64,000 nucleotides of DNA from Lachnospiraceae bacterium (GCA_022510565.1 JAFLTE010000018.1:1-64000), one strand, 5' to 3'. Shown: positions 8,116-17,478, counted from the first letter of the stretch. Numbers and translations are program-made. The notes: generated by a model from the letters alone, not told the origin.

Positions 8116-9183
8116 TTGGAGAAGTATATTATTTTAGAAGGAAATGTTACAACGAATACGTTGTATACGAGTGTACTACATTCATTAAGGGATTATTATA
8201 GATGTGAAAAGGAGGTTGCTCCTGTTCTTGATTTAACCAAAGTGACATTTATTGAACCAGAAGCAATTCCGTTATTGATTTCATTCGGTGACTATTTTTC
8301 TAGGCTATATCATTCAGAAATTGAAATAGATATGGAAGAGCGAGGACCACTTCAAAATTTTCTGATTAATATTGGATTTCTTAGATATACAAAAGATGAA
8401 AAAATATATTATTTTGCGAATGACTATATGAAAAATTGGCTATACGCCAATAGAGATATTCACAAAATTATTTGGATGAAACGAGCAGAAGAGTATTCGG
8501 ATGTAGCAAGTATAGCAGATTTGGAAGTGCGGCGCACATATTTGTCTGATAATATTCAAAAGAACATTGAGGAGCAATGCACACGGATTCTTTCAGATAC
8601 ACATAAATTACCAGAAAATCTGATAAAATATACAATAGAAGGACTTGCTGAAATAATAACAAATGCTTCTATTTATAGTGAAAATCAATCTTATGCTTAT
8701 TTGGCATCTGATAAGTTTGGCACAAAAGGAAGCGTATGCGACTGTGGAGTGGGTTTAGAATATTCTTATGAAAAGCAAGGGAAAAAGTGTGAGTGGATAT
8801 ACAATAATGATGATATCATGAAAAATCCAGAGTTGAAAAACTTTTATTTGATTATGGAAATTATGAATTATTCGTATTGTAAGCATAGGAAAGGAGAACG
8901 TTGTAACCTTTGGACAGTACAAAATGATTTTACAACATATGGTGGATCTTTTAAGATTCATTATGGTAATATCCAAGTTATTTTTAGTTCCAAAAGATGT
9001 AGGGGGTGTCGTAAGGTTAGTTATTTTAATGAAGAGGGCAATAGAATTTTTGTTGCGGATGATTTACAACCTTGTTTAGTATGCTTGCGTGAAGGGTATT
9101 TCAGTAATCAAAATCTGGCAATTACAAATTACGATGTAGCATTTCGTGGGGTACATATAGAGTTTGAAATACCTAGGAGGTGA
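8116..9183 (+). CDS. STAS-like + GHKL (histidine-kinase-type) ATPase with C-terminal CxxC pairs
   Basis: 355 residues from a TTG start at 8116, selected because AGGAGG lies at 8101-8106 with 9-base spacing. Residues 1-110 look like a STAS domain (VLDLTKVTFIEPEAIPLL). Residues 170-290 carry GHKL ATPase boxes: N-box EGLAEIITNASIYS near 175 and the nucleotide-binding DCGVGLEYS near 208. The tail has two Cys pairs, CRGC (about 295) and CLVC (about 320), a likely zinc ribbon. The order recalls anti-sigma-factor kinases fused to their antagonist, but no sigma factor is nearby. First gene of a compact set, 6 bases before the next ORF. Function unknown; a nucleotide-gated switch is a reasonable guess. 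Confidence 0.75.
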   Translation: MEKYIILEGNVTTNTLYTSVLHSLRDYYRCEKEVAPVLDLTKVTFIEPEAIPLLISFGDYFSRLYHSEIEIDMEERGPLQNFLINIGFLRYTKDEKIYYFANDYMKNWLYANRDIHKIIWMKRAEEYSDVASIADLEVRRTYLSDNIQKNIEEQCTRILSDTHKLPENLIKYTIEGLAEIITNASIYSENQSYAYLASDKFGTKGSVCDCGVGLEYSYEKQGKKCEWIYNNDDIMKNPELKNFYLIMEIMNYSYCKHRKGERCNLWTVQNDFTTYGGSFKIHYGNIQVIFSSKRCRGCRKVSYFNEEGNRIFVADDLQPCLVCLREGYFSNQNLAITNYDVAFRGVHIEFEIPRR

Positions 9184-9189
9184 AAATAG

Positions 9190-10281
9190 ATGCTATTTTC
9201 AAAATTACTTAATGATGATTTCATATACATTAATATGCATGCAGAGTCTGCTCTGGATTTTCAAGATGATTTTCAAGAAATTGATAGTGTAAAAGAATCA
9301 AAGAATAATCAAAGAGGAATCTATACCAATAGTGTTTCAGCACTTATTCTAGATGAACTAATGAAATTGGATACCGATAGAGATTTAGCACTTGACATGG
9401 AATGGATTTCGGAAATTACTGTAAATAACCTATTAAATATGATGAAAGTCATTCAAAAGTTCTTGGCGAGAGAGAAAAATGTACATATTTTATATTTAAG
9501 TGAAGAGATGGAGTCTTTACTTGAGCAGCAATGTGAGCAAAAAGGATATTCCGTGAAGAAAGATGGTGTTATTTTGCATATTTCTGCAGATAAAAAAAGT
9601 AATTACGATTCTTGTGAAGATTACTTGAAACAATTTGAAAAAGTGTATATAAAGAAACTACAAGAATCGATCAAGTTATGTATAGATGAGCGCAATGAAC
9701 AAGAAGTGCATTCATCGGGGGCGGTTTATCTTAAGAAGTATATTAATGTGAAAAAGATGCTTACAAAAGGTAATGAAGCGTTCTTGTGTTATTGTATATA
9801 TAAAGCTGCAATGGAGCTAGTTAGACAAGGAATTGTTAATTTGAATTATGCAGAAAATAGTAATATCTCTTTGTTTTTTCATACAATAAACGGGGCTTAT
9901 ATTGGTGGAATCATGTCTGCACTGTTGCAAATGAATTTTGTATATTTGGATCATTTAGGACCTATAAATGCCATTAAAAAACAAAGTTTCGAAAATAATA
10001 TTCAATTAGCAAAAAAATACATTATTGTTGCAGATGTAATTTGTACTACATCAGAAGTGGGTAGAGCAGAAACATTAATTGAGTTTAATGGTGGGAGTAT
10101 TTTGTGTAGGGTTTGTTTTGCAGATGTTTGTGTGGTACTTAAACAGGATAGACAACAGATAAGTTGTATAAATATAAACGCTGAAGATAACTTTTTAGAT
10201 TATACAATTAAAACAGAATTATGCAAAAATTGTGAAGAGAAATATAAAGGAGATTCAAAGGAGAAAAAGAAAAATGAATAA
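9190..10281 (+). CDS. STAS-like + phosphoribosyltransferase-fold protein
   Basis: 363 residues. The first 120 resemble another STAS module (LDTDRDLALDMEWISEITVN). The second half has a phosphoribosyltransferase-like core: NGAYIGGIMSALLQMNFVYL followed by KYIIVADVICTTSEVGRAET near 277-297, comparable to the PRPP loop (hydrophobic stretch, VDD-like acid, TT/GxT, then a helix). The canonical paired acidic residues are reduced to AD, so catalysis is uncertain; it may only sense a nucleotide or PRPP. It ends with CKNC near 344. RBS AGGAGG sits at the end of the preceding gene. The 3' end overlaps the next gene by 8 bases, implying coupled translation. Confidence 0.65.
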   Translation: MLFSKLLNDDFIYINMHAESALDFQDDFQEIDSVKESKNNQRGIYTNSVSALILDELMKLDTDRDLALDMEWISEITVNNLLNMMKVIQKFLAREKNVHILYLSEEMESLLEQQCEQKGYSVKKDGVILHISADKKSNYDSCEDYLKQFEKVYIKKLQESIKLCIDERNEQEVHSSGAVYLKKYINVKKMLTKGNEAFLCYCIYKAAMELVRQGIVNLNYAENSNISLFFHTINGAYIGGIMSALLQMNFVYLDHLGPINAIKKQSFENNIQLAKKYIIVADVICTTSEVGRAETLIEFNGGSILCRVCFADVCVVLKQDRQQISCININAEDNFLDYTIKTELCKNCEEKYKGDSKEKKKNE

Positions 10282-12022
10282 GACCGGAGTTATAATTCTT
10301 TCTGATATACATTTTACAAAAGATGAATCAAAGTGTAAATTATGTTCAAGAGATTTAAATTATCTTACAAAATTTTTGACTTTTATAAAAAAAGAGATGA
10401 AAAAAAAGAATATTACTTTTAAATATTTATTAATTGCGGGTGATATAGTGGAATCAGGAAAACGAGCCGAATATAATGAAATCGAGGATATTTTATTAAG
10501 AATATTAGAGGAATTACAAATAAAAAAAGAACATGTTTTGATAGTTCCTGGAAATCACGACTTATCAAGGGACGAAATTTCAACCTATTGTGATCAAAAT
10601 GATATTCCGGAAGAAGATGCATGTAAGTATATGAATATAAAGTATAAAAATTATATTAACTTTTATAATCATTTTATGAATGTGTCGGATTATAGTTTAG
10701 ATAAGGCAATTATAGGTAAATTAGATTTTGAAGAATGTAATATTTCTGTACTTGGGGTAAACAGCAACGTAAAAGAAAGTCATAGAAATGAAGATCATAA
10801 GGGTTTTATTGATGTAGAAAAACTTATGGAAGAGACAAAATACTTAGATTGTAATCGCCATTATTTGGTTTTATCACACCATAGTTGGGCAGATGACAGA
10901 CAGAGTGAGCTCCCAACGATTAAAAATGCGGATGATGCAAAAAGTGTTTTTCATAATGTAAACATAACATCATTTATGTATGGGCATCATCATGCCATAG
11001 ACCGAAAAAACATCGAAGATAGAAATGGAGTTTATCAATATTGTGAAATTGGTAGCTTCTCCAAAAAATTTGCTGGGCCTACAAGTGATTCGTATAGCAA
11101 TTTGTTCGTAACAGCAGTAATAGACGAAAAAAATTTAAAACTTTCATTAACCGAATATATTTTTTTTCAAAATGAGTGGATGGCGCTACCCGATTACGCT
11201 TTAAAAGACCTTGTATTTACGGAAAAAGAGCAATTAAAAATAGTTAAACCGGAATCTTCCTTTGAATTTATGGAAAATCCCGAACATACACCAGAGGATT
11301 CTTCGATTCAAGAACAAGTAAGCTTAGACAATAAGTTAATAATTGGGATAGAATCAGAAAAATATCTTGCAATAATAGCAAAAGATGGACTATACAAAGA
11401 AGGTCATTACCACTGGAGTAATGGCGAAAAAGCACGAGGTTGGATCAATATTTCCTGTTTTTTAGGTAATAGTATAATATTGTCAAATTTGAGAAAAGAC
11501 TTTAAAAACTTTTATGATATGATTTTAAAAGAAGTAGTTGTGGGAAAAATTGACGCAGTAATTGGATATGGGATGGAGGGAAATATTGTCGGAAGTGCTC
11601 TAGCACCATTTTTCATAAAAAATGATATACGATATTTGTATTGCCCCTCCATACATAAAGATAAAAATTTTATTAATGCAGAAAAAATAATGTGGAATAA
11701 AGTTTCTTTGTTTGAAAGACTAATATTTATTTTTGATTTTGTTCCTTCTGACGATTATTTAAAAGAAATAATAGATTCCGATACGATTTTTGAAAATGTC
11801 AAAGAATTATACATATTTTCAATATTTAGTATTAATATAAATGAAAATATATCATCGGAAATTTTACATTATAAAATGGAAAATGATGTAAATAATAATA
11901 CTGAACAAAGAATCAGAGTCATTCATTTTGTGGCATGTAAATTACCAGTTCCGAAATGTGAGACGGATATGACACAATGTCCAATTTGTGTTAATCATTT
12001 GTCCGAAATAACAAAAATATAA
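10274..12022 (+). CDS. Calcineurin-like metallophosphoesterase + PRTase-like C-terminal domain
   Basis: 582 residues from ATG 10274 (GGAG 11 bases upstream); an open extension to 10232 lies inside the previous gene. The N-terminal 270 residues hold a full set of phosphoesterase motifs: SDIHFT (11), AGDIVESG (55), GNHDLSRD (93), SHHSWAD (200) and GHHHA (237). Family members cleave phosphodiesters or nucleotides with two metals. After a linker, residues 350-540 look like a degenerate phosphoribosyltransferase fold (AVIGYGMEGNIVGSALAPFF). A KCKLC pair near residue 17 and CETDMTQCPIC near 562-572 echo the Cys-rich tails of the two upstream proteins. No membrane segment. Confidence 0.75.
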   Translation: MNKTGVIILSDIHFTKDESKCKLCSRDLNYLTKFLTFIKKEMKKKNITFKYLLIAGDIVESGKRAEYNEIEDILLRILEELQIKKEHVLIVPGNHDLSRDEISTYCDQNDIPEEDACKYMNIKYKNYINFYNHFMNVSDYSLDKAIIGKLDFEECNISVLGVNSNVKESHRNEDHKGFIDVEKLMEETKYLDCNRHYLVLSHHSWADDRQSELPTIKNADDAKSVFHNVNITSFMYGHHHAIDRKNIEDRNGVYQYCEIGSFSKKFAGPTSDSYSNLFVTAVIDEKNLKLSLTEYIFFQNEWMALPDYALKDLVFTEKEQLKIVKPESSFEFMENPEHTPEDSSIQEQVSLDNKLIIGIESEKYLAIIAKDGLYKEGHYHWSNGEKARGWINISCFLGNSIILSNLRKDFKNFYDMILKEVVVGKIDAVIGYGMEGNIVGSALAPFFIKNDIRYLYCPSIHKDKNFINAEKIMWNKVSLFERLIFIFDFVPSDDYLKEIIDSDTIFENVKELYIFSIFSININENISSEILHYKMENDVNNNTEQRIRVIHFVACKLPVPKCETDMTQCPICVNHLSEITKI

Positions 12023-12037
12023 AAAAGAAAGGGTATT

Positions 12038-12667
12038 ATGAATATGAAAGTAATTAAACCGTATTTTGAAATTCTTGGTACAGTCGATGGAAAAGAGATC
12101 TTAAAGAGCATTGAAGTATGTGGACGAACTTGTTATAAAAGTGAAAATCTGATTACTGGTGATTCTGCGGTAGAGTTCGTTAAGAACATATTAAAACGTG
12201 GTCATGAATCTGTAATTGAGCACGAAAAAGTGACTGTAAGAATTATATGTGATAGAGGAGTATCGCATGAAATTGTTAGACATAGAATCGCCAGCTACAG
12301 TCAGGAAAGCACTAGATATTGTAATTATCAGAAAGATAAGTTTGGTCATGAATTGACATTTATTAAACCTATATTTTGGGATGAAAGTTGCTCTGAGTAT
12401 ACTATTTGGTATAATATGATGCAAAACATAGAAGAAAAATATATGCAATTAATTAATCTGGGGGCTAGTCCTCAAGAAGCACGTAGCATACTACCAAATA
12501 GTTTAAAAACTGAAATTGTTGTGACAATGAATTTAAGAGAGTGGAGACACTTTTTTAAACTTAGAACATCAGAGGCAGCTCACCCACAGATGAGGGAAAT
12601 TGCAGAGAAGATGCTAGATGAGTTTATTAAGTTAATTCCTATTGTTTTTGATGATATAAAAAGTTAG
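12038..12667 (+). CDS. thyX: ThyX, FAD-dependent thymidylate synthase
   Basis: 209 residues, near the usual ThyX length. The signature RHRIASYSQESTRY (about 85-98; ThyX motif RHRxxSxxxxSxRY) and the C-terminal LREWRHFFKLRTSEAAHPQM are intact, so the enzyme should methylate dUMP with methylene-THF, FAD and NADPH. Start ATG 12038 or ATG 12044. It lies 15 bases after the phosphoesterase gene on the same strand with the same AT-rich composition, so it appears to be part of that cassette rather than the host's housekeeping copy; whether the host has another thymidylate synthase is not visible here. Confidence 0.92.
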   Translation: MNMKVIKPYFEILGTVDGKEILKSIEVCGRTCYKSENLITGDSAVEFVKNILKRGHESVIEHEKVTVRIICDRGVSHEIVRHRIASYSQESTRYCNYQKDKFGHELTFIKPIFWDESCSEYTIWYNMMQNIEEKYMQLINLGASPQEARSILPNSLKTEIVVTMNLREWRHFFKLRTSEAAHPQMREIAEKMLDEFIKLIPIVFDDIKS

Positions 12668-12756
12668 GTGATAGTGTAAGTTAGCGGGCTTGTTGGTAAA
12701 TTAAAGAATTATGACCTTCTGCATGGTATAATTATTATATCGATTTCAGGAGGTCA

Positions 12757-13360
12757 TTTTTATGATGGTGAACTAGGCCACCAGATTCAGATGGTGATAT
12801 TAGGCATAGACTCACTCATCGCACAAGGCTGAAAAGCCATACTGATCTAGAGTGTGAATATATTCCGTCAGGCAAGAAAAGACACGGCTACCTTACGCAA
12901 ATGATAGTCGAAGCCAAGCGTGGACTCATTATAGGAGTGGGCATTATCCCGCGAACAGGCGGGAAAGAGATACCATTTTATGAGCTCTAAAAAACCGTAT
13001 AGTTATAAAGGAAGAAATTGCCTTGGATGAAGGTTATGATATAGATGCAGTACACTGGGGATTGGAGTTGCTAGGAATCAGCTGATACACATCAATACGC
13101 GAATGTCAGAATAATACAATGAAAAGGGATTCTATTTTGATGGAGAAAAAGAATGTTTTACATGTATGCAGGATTGACATTTTGAATTTCAAAACGTAAT
13201 CTACAAAAAAACACATAGAACTATTACCATCTGTATAGGTGTTTTGAGAAAGAATGCAACACATGTCCACATTTTTGCTTTTGTGCGACTGATTTTGGAA
13301 CTGTAATGATTAATGCAAGTACTTATTGCTAGTTATTAAATGTTAATTTTACATGATATT
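12757..13360 (+). mobile_element. Degenerate IS1182-family transposase remnant
   Basis: Multiple frames carry IS1182-like transposase pieces in correct order: ECEYIPSGKKRHGYL and IVEAKRGLIIGVGIIP, then PANRR in a shifted frame, IALDEGYDIDAVHWGLELLG, then GFYFDGEKECFTCMQ, an in-frame TGA, and HFEFQNVIYKKTHRT, followed by the Cys-rich stretch ECNTCPHFCFCATDFGT after another frameshift. The N-terminal part and the C-terminal catalytic end are missing. A TGGTATAAT extended -10 (12724-12732) and AGGAGG (12750-12755) precede it. It cannot encode an active enzyme. It shows the island has been a transposon landing site. Confidence 0.75.
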
Positions 13361-13533
13361 GATAAAACTCAAATCATACCTTTAGACGATAATGTAAACA
13401 ATATGCAAGTTGTGATTATTCACAGCGCTACCAAAATAACACTGACATGTAAACAGTCTGTTATTTGAGAAACAAGAACGAAATAAAGGAAAGCAAAGGG
13501 AAGAATTTGGACATTAATATAATGTATCATCCT
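13361..13533 (+). other. AT-rich spacer, nothing recognised
   Basis: Between the transposase relic and the small minus-strand gene. No ORF, RNA or clear repeat is seen. Confidence 0.5.
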
Positions 13534-13863
13534 TTATAAGTTAATGATAGAAGCATATAAAGGATATATGTTTCCAGCAGTATAAATCAGAACATTTCGT
13601 GAATCATCAATACATTTTATTAGGATGCAATTCCATACACCTTGTAATGCTGCAACAGATAAAGTTGCATAAGGAGCGTACTGTATATTAGATTTTTTAA
13701 TAGACATAGACAGATTATCAAAATCTATGGAAGAAATATTGACTTTTGCCACTATTATGAAAGGTAAAGGTTTGGCTTTATTTCTTTTTTGTTCAATAAT
13801 CTTTTCTTTTAATTCATTCCAGGACATAGAATCTGATACTTTAGCAAAATAGGCTGTATTCAT
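13534..13863 (-). CDS. Unknown 109-residue protein divergent from the DNA methyltransferase
   Basis: Start ATG at 13863 was chosen because GAGGG lies 8 bases upstream; a longer frame to 13932 has no RBS. The protein is small, mixed alpha/beta and soluble: MNTAYFAKVSDSMSWNELKE, then a basic IIEQKRNKAKPLPF segment and a hydrophobic C-terminal half (ATLSVAALQGVWNCILIK). No helix-turn-helix or known toxin motif can be recognised. It is transcribed away from the methyltransferase, with 83 bases between the two starts, so both promoters share that spacer. A role as regulator or accessory of the restriction-modification locus is only positional inference. Confidence 0.55.
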   Translation of the reverse strand: MNTAYFAKVSDSMSWNELKEKIIEQKRNKAKPLPFIIVAKVNISSIDFDNLSMSIKKSNIQYAPYATLSVAALQGVWNCILIKCIDDSRNVLIYTAGNIYPLYASIINL

Positions 13864-13946
13864 TAAAATACCCTCTTCCAATTGACTTCTTTGAACACAA
13901 GATTTATAATTATTATGTGTAATTATATCCAAAAACGAGGTACTTT

Positions 13947-15161
13947 ATGATGAAAAAGCAAAACTTGTATATTGACATATTTGCAGGTTGTGGTGGCTTG
14001 TCTACTGGTTTATTAAAAGCTGGGTGGACAGGTCTTTTTGCTGTTGAAAAAAATGTGGATGCTTTTTCAACATTGGAGCACAATTTAATTAATAAAAATA
14101 AGCATTTCTTATGGCCAAATTGGTTGGAAGTTAAAGGACATGATATCAATGAGCTTATTAAAAATCATGAGAACGAGTTGCTTGACTTACAGGGAGAAAT
14201 AACATTGGTTGCTGGAGGACCTCCTTGTCAGGGATTCTCAATGGCTGGTAAACGTGATAAGGATGATCAAAGAAATAAACTTGTAAAGTCTTATATTAAG
14301 TTCATTAAACTTGTAATGCCTGAGGCTATAATTTTTGAAAATGTTCACGGTTTTACTGTGAATTTTAAAGATAAAAAAGGTACTAAGAAATATTCTTCAT
14401 ATGTTGAGAGAGCCTTAAAGAGATTGGGGTATAAAACTTTTCATCAAATCGTGGATATGTCTGAATATGGTATTCCTCAAAAAAGAAAAAGATTTATTCT
14501 TGTTGCAATGAAAAACCATTCTCCTAAAGATGTTTTTTCAATACTGGAAAAAAATAGAGAAAAGTTTTGTTATGACAATGGGATACAAAGTAAAACAACT
14601 GTATATGAGGCAATAAGCGATTTGGAAAAACAATGTGGAACGTGTCCTTCACCGGATACAAAGAGATTTAAAGCTGGAATATATGGTGCAGCTAAGTCTG
14701 GATACCAGAAATTAATGCGCCAAGGAATGGATGGTTTTAATGGTGCGGTAGACAGTCATCGCTTTGTTAACCATAGAAAAGATACTATAACTTTGCATGA
14801 AAATTTGTTAGCACGTGCTCCAATAGGAAAAAGAATTACGCCTGATGATAATATTGTCGAAGGTTTAAATCGTCGAGGTGTGACAGTTCTTGATCCAAAT
14901 TCACAGGCACCGACAATTACCTCTATTCCTGATGAGTTAGTGCATTATTGTGAACCGAGAATTTTAACAGTCCGTGAGCATGCACGTATACAAAGTTTCC
15001 CGGATTGGTATGAGTTTAAAGGAAAATATACATCGGGTGGAGAAAGAAGAAAAAAAGAGGTACCAAGATATACACAGGTAGGTAATGCTGTTCCACCATT
15101 ATTTGCAGAACAAATAGGAATAGCACTTTTGGAGGTTCTTAATGATGACCAAAACGAATGA
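13947..15161 (+). CDS. DNA (cytosine-5) methyltransferase
   Basis: 404 residues with all the main C5-MTase motifs in order: I (DIFAGCGGLSTGL, about 9-21), IV (GGPPCQGFSMAG with catalytic Cys, about 90), VI (FENVHG), VIII (QKRKRF) and X (QVGNAVPP, near 378). The target-recognition region between VIII and X is about 190 residues, so a single specificity is expected, but the site cannot be read from sequence. Start ATG 13947 or 13950. The 3' end overlaps the GHKL gene by 20 bases, making methyltransferase, GHKL protein and receiver protein one operon. Confidence 0.92.
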   Translation: MMKKQNLYIDIFAGCGGLSTGLLKAGWTGLFAVEKNVDAFSTLEHNLINKNKHFLWPNWLEVKGHDINELIKNHENELLDLQGEITLVAGGPPCQGFSMAGKRDKDDQRNKLVKSYIKFIKLVMPEAIIFENVHGFTVNFKDKKGTKKYSSYVERALKRLGYKTFHQIVDMSEYGIPQKRKRFILVAMKNHSPKDVFSILEKNREKFCYDNGIQSKTTVYEAISDLEKQCGTCPSPDTKRFKAGIYGAAKSGYQKLMRQGMDGFNGAVDSHRFVNHRKDTITLHENLLARAPIGKRITPDDNIVEGLNRRGVTVLDPNSQAPTITSIPDELVHYCEPRILTVREHARIQSFPDWYEFKGKYTSGGERRKKEVPRYTQVGNAVPPLFAEQIGIALLEVLNDDQNE

Positions 15162-17478
15162 TAAACTATCATTTAGAGTAAGTGCTGGATTAAAAAATTT
15201 GATTGGTCGAGATTTGATTAGCGATAAATATATTGCTGTCTTTGAGTTGGTAAAAAACTCATATGATGCAGGTGCTAGTAAGGTCAAAATATCGTATTTA
15301 GTCTCTGATGAAGAGGCTGGAAAAATTATAATTTCTGATAACGGAAGCGGAATGACATACAATGATATAATTCAGAAATGGTTGTTTGTTGCATATTCTG
15401 AAAAAAAACCACAAAACAGATTAAAATCATCTTATAGAGAAGAGATTAAACGTGAAGTTGCAGGAGCTAAAGGTGTTGGTCGTTTTTCATGCGACAGATT
15501 AGGGGAAGCATTGCAGTTAATAACAAAAACAAAAGAAGAAGTTCAAGCACATGTTGTGGATGTAAATTGGAATCGGTTTGAGATTGATGATACAAAAGAA
15601 TTTATAGAAATTCCGGTGGATTATTCTCAAACTAATCAACTCCCAAGTGGTTTTGTTAACGGAACTACTCTTATTGTAAATGCTCTAAGAGAAACATGGG
15701 ATAGAGATGCATTATTAAAATTAAAACGTTCTTTGATGAAGTTGATTAGTCCGGATGCCGATAAGGGTGAATTACCTTTTGATATCGAAATAGTCGCTCC
15801 ATCAGAAAAAGAACTAGATGAGAAATTATTAGAGGAATATAAGAAGGACCAAGAAAAAGGAGAAAATTCAAAAAAGAAAATCAATCCAGATCGTGATGTT
15901 GTAAATGGAAAAATAAAGAACGATATTTTTGAAAAATTAAATATAAAAACCACCAATATTGAAGTTAATATATCGGAAGATGGACGTAGTATTACAAGCA
16001 CCTTATCTGACAGAGGTAAATATATATTTACTGTTAAAGAAAAAAATCGAAAATATGGATTATTAAAAAATATACATATATCAGTATTTTACCTTAATCA
16101 AAGTGCAAAAGTGAATTTTACACGTCAAATGGGTGGGGTTACTCCTAAAAGTTATGGCTCAGTGTTTATATATAAAAATGGATTTAGAATTAATCCTTAT
16201 GGAGAACCAGGACAAGATTTTTTTGGAATAGATCAAAGAAAAGCACAAGGGTGGAAAAGATTTTTAGGAACCCGTGAAATCATGGGGCGTATTTCAATAA
16301 AAGGTGATAATGAACAATTTATCGAAACAACAAGTCGTGCACATGGTTTTATTCAAACACCTGCAGTAGATATGCTAGCAGATTTGTTTGTTGAAAAGGT
16401 ATTAAAAGTTTTGGAAAAATATGTTGTTCACCTTATAAATTGGGGAGAACCGTTAAAATCCAATCATAATCATACGATTTCTCCAGAAGAAGTTGGTGAT
16501 GAAATTGTATCACAGTTTATTACTAATATAAGTACAGATGACATATTAAGTGTTGACTGTAATCCTGAAATTTTAAATAAAGATACTCTTGTGAAAGAAC
16601 CAGATAGCATTACATTATCATTAAAGAAACTAGAATCTGTTGCTGAAAAAACACAAGATGCAGGACTGCTAAAGTTGGCTCAAACTGTTAAAAAAAGAAC
16701 AGAAGCAATTTTATCTGATAATATTAAATTGGAAGAAGATAATGCTGCAAAAGAAAAGGAATTGGAACAGGTACGTCAGGAAAGTGAAGTGCGAAAAAAG
16801 CAAGTGTACTTCCTATCAGAAGCGGCCAATCAAAACGTTACCAATTTGCTTGGAGGTTTCCATACAGTTTATACGTTGACGGATGCTATTAAAGGAAATA
16901 TTAATTTTTTACGTGACGAATTATCAAAGGGAAAAGTTGCCAGTGAAGAGACAATTTTAATGGTAATAGGTGAGATATACCAAGCAAATGAAAAGGCTCA
17001 TAAACTCGCCGATTTGGCTATTCACGGAAATCAGACTTTGAAACAAGATGGTTCAAACAGCATATATGACTTTATTCGTCAGTATATTGATGCGGACTTA
17101 GCTATTAAAGGTATTGAATATATATTGACTCCTGATGATAAGGCATTTAATTGTAAATTTGATGCATCTTCTATAAGTGTTATTTTAGATAATATTTCAA
17201 GCAATGCCATAAAAGCAGGGGCAACAAAATTGTATATATCATTAGAAGAAATGCAGAGGTATGTCGAAATTACATTTACAGATAACGGAATAGGCCTAGA
17301 TAACGATATTGATATTGATATGCTTTTTGAATGGGGTGTGTCTAATAATATTAGGAAAAAAGGATTTGGCATAGGTCTGTACCATATTAAACAACTAGTA
17401 GAAGAAATGAAAGGAACCATAGCAATCGATACCACATATCGAGATGGTTTCAGATTGGTGGTGAAATTAAAAAGATGA
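15142..17478 (+). CDS. Double-GHKL protein: paraMORC/Hsp90-like ATPase fused to a histidine-kinase-type module
   Basis: 778 residues. The N-terminal ATPase is of the Hsp90/MutL/MORC kind: ELVKNSYDAGASKV (N-box, near 37), ISDNGSGM (near 66), GAKGVGRFSCDRLG (near 112), then an S5-like middle part. A charged coiled coil (about 500-560) leads to a helical segment with LLGGFHTVYTL, which could be a DHp-like region. A second, kinase-type ATPase follows: DNISSNAIKAGATKL, FTDNGIGL and GFGIGLYHIKQLV. Iyer, Abhiman and Aravind (2008) described MORC-like GHKL proteins in restriction-modification loci, and the gene order here fits. The 3' end overlaps the receiver gene by 4 bases (ATGA). Confidence 0.8.
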   Translation: MMTKTNDKLSFRVSAGLKNLIGRDLISDKYIAVFELVKNSYDAGASKVKISYLVSDEEAGKIIISDNGSGMTYNDIIQKWLFVAYSEKKPQNRLKSSYREEIKREVAGAKGVGRFSCDRLGEALQLITKTKEEVQAHVVDVNWNRFEIDDTKEFIEIPVDYSQTNQLPSGFVNGTTLIVNALRETWDRDALLKLKRSLMKLISPDADKGELPFDIEIVAPSEKELDEKLLEEYKKDQEKGENSKKKINPDRDVVNGKIKNDIFEKLNIKTTNIEVNISEDGRSITSTLSDRGKYIFTVKEKNRKYGLLKNIHISVFYLNQSAKVNFTRQMGGVTPKSYGSVFIYKNGFRINPYGEPGQDFFGIDQRKAQGWKRFLGTREIMGRISIKGDNEQFIETTSRAHGFIQTPAVDMLADLFVEKVLKVLEKYVVHLINWGEPLKSNHNHTISPEEVGDEIVSQFITNISTDDILSVDCNPEILNKDTLVKEPDSITLSLKKLESVAEKTQDAGLLKLAQTVKKRTEAILSDNIKLEEDNAAKEKELEQVRQESEVRKKQVYFLSEAANQNVTNLLGGFHTVYTLTDAIKGNINFLRDELSKGKVASEETILMVIGEIYQANEKAHKLADLAIHGNQTLKQDGSNSIYDFIRQYIDADLAIKGIEYILTPDDKAFNCKFDASSISVILDNISSNAIKAGATKLYISLEEMQRYVEITFTDNGIGLDNDIDIDMLFEWGVSNNIRKKGFGIGLYHIKQLVEEMKGTIAIDTTYRDGFRLVVKLKR

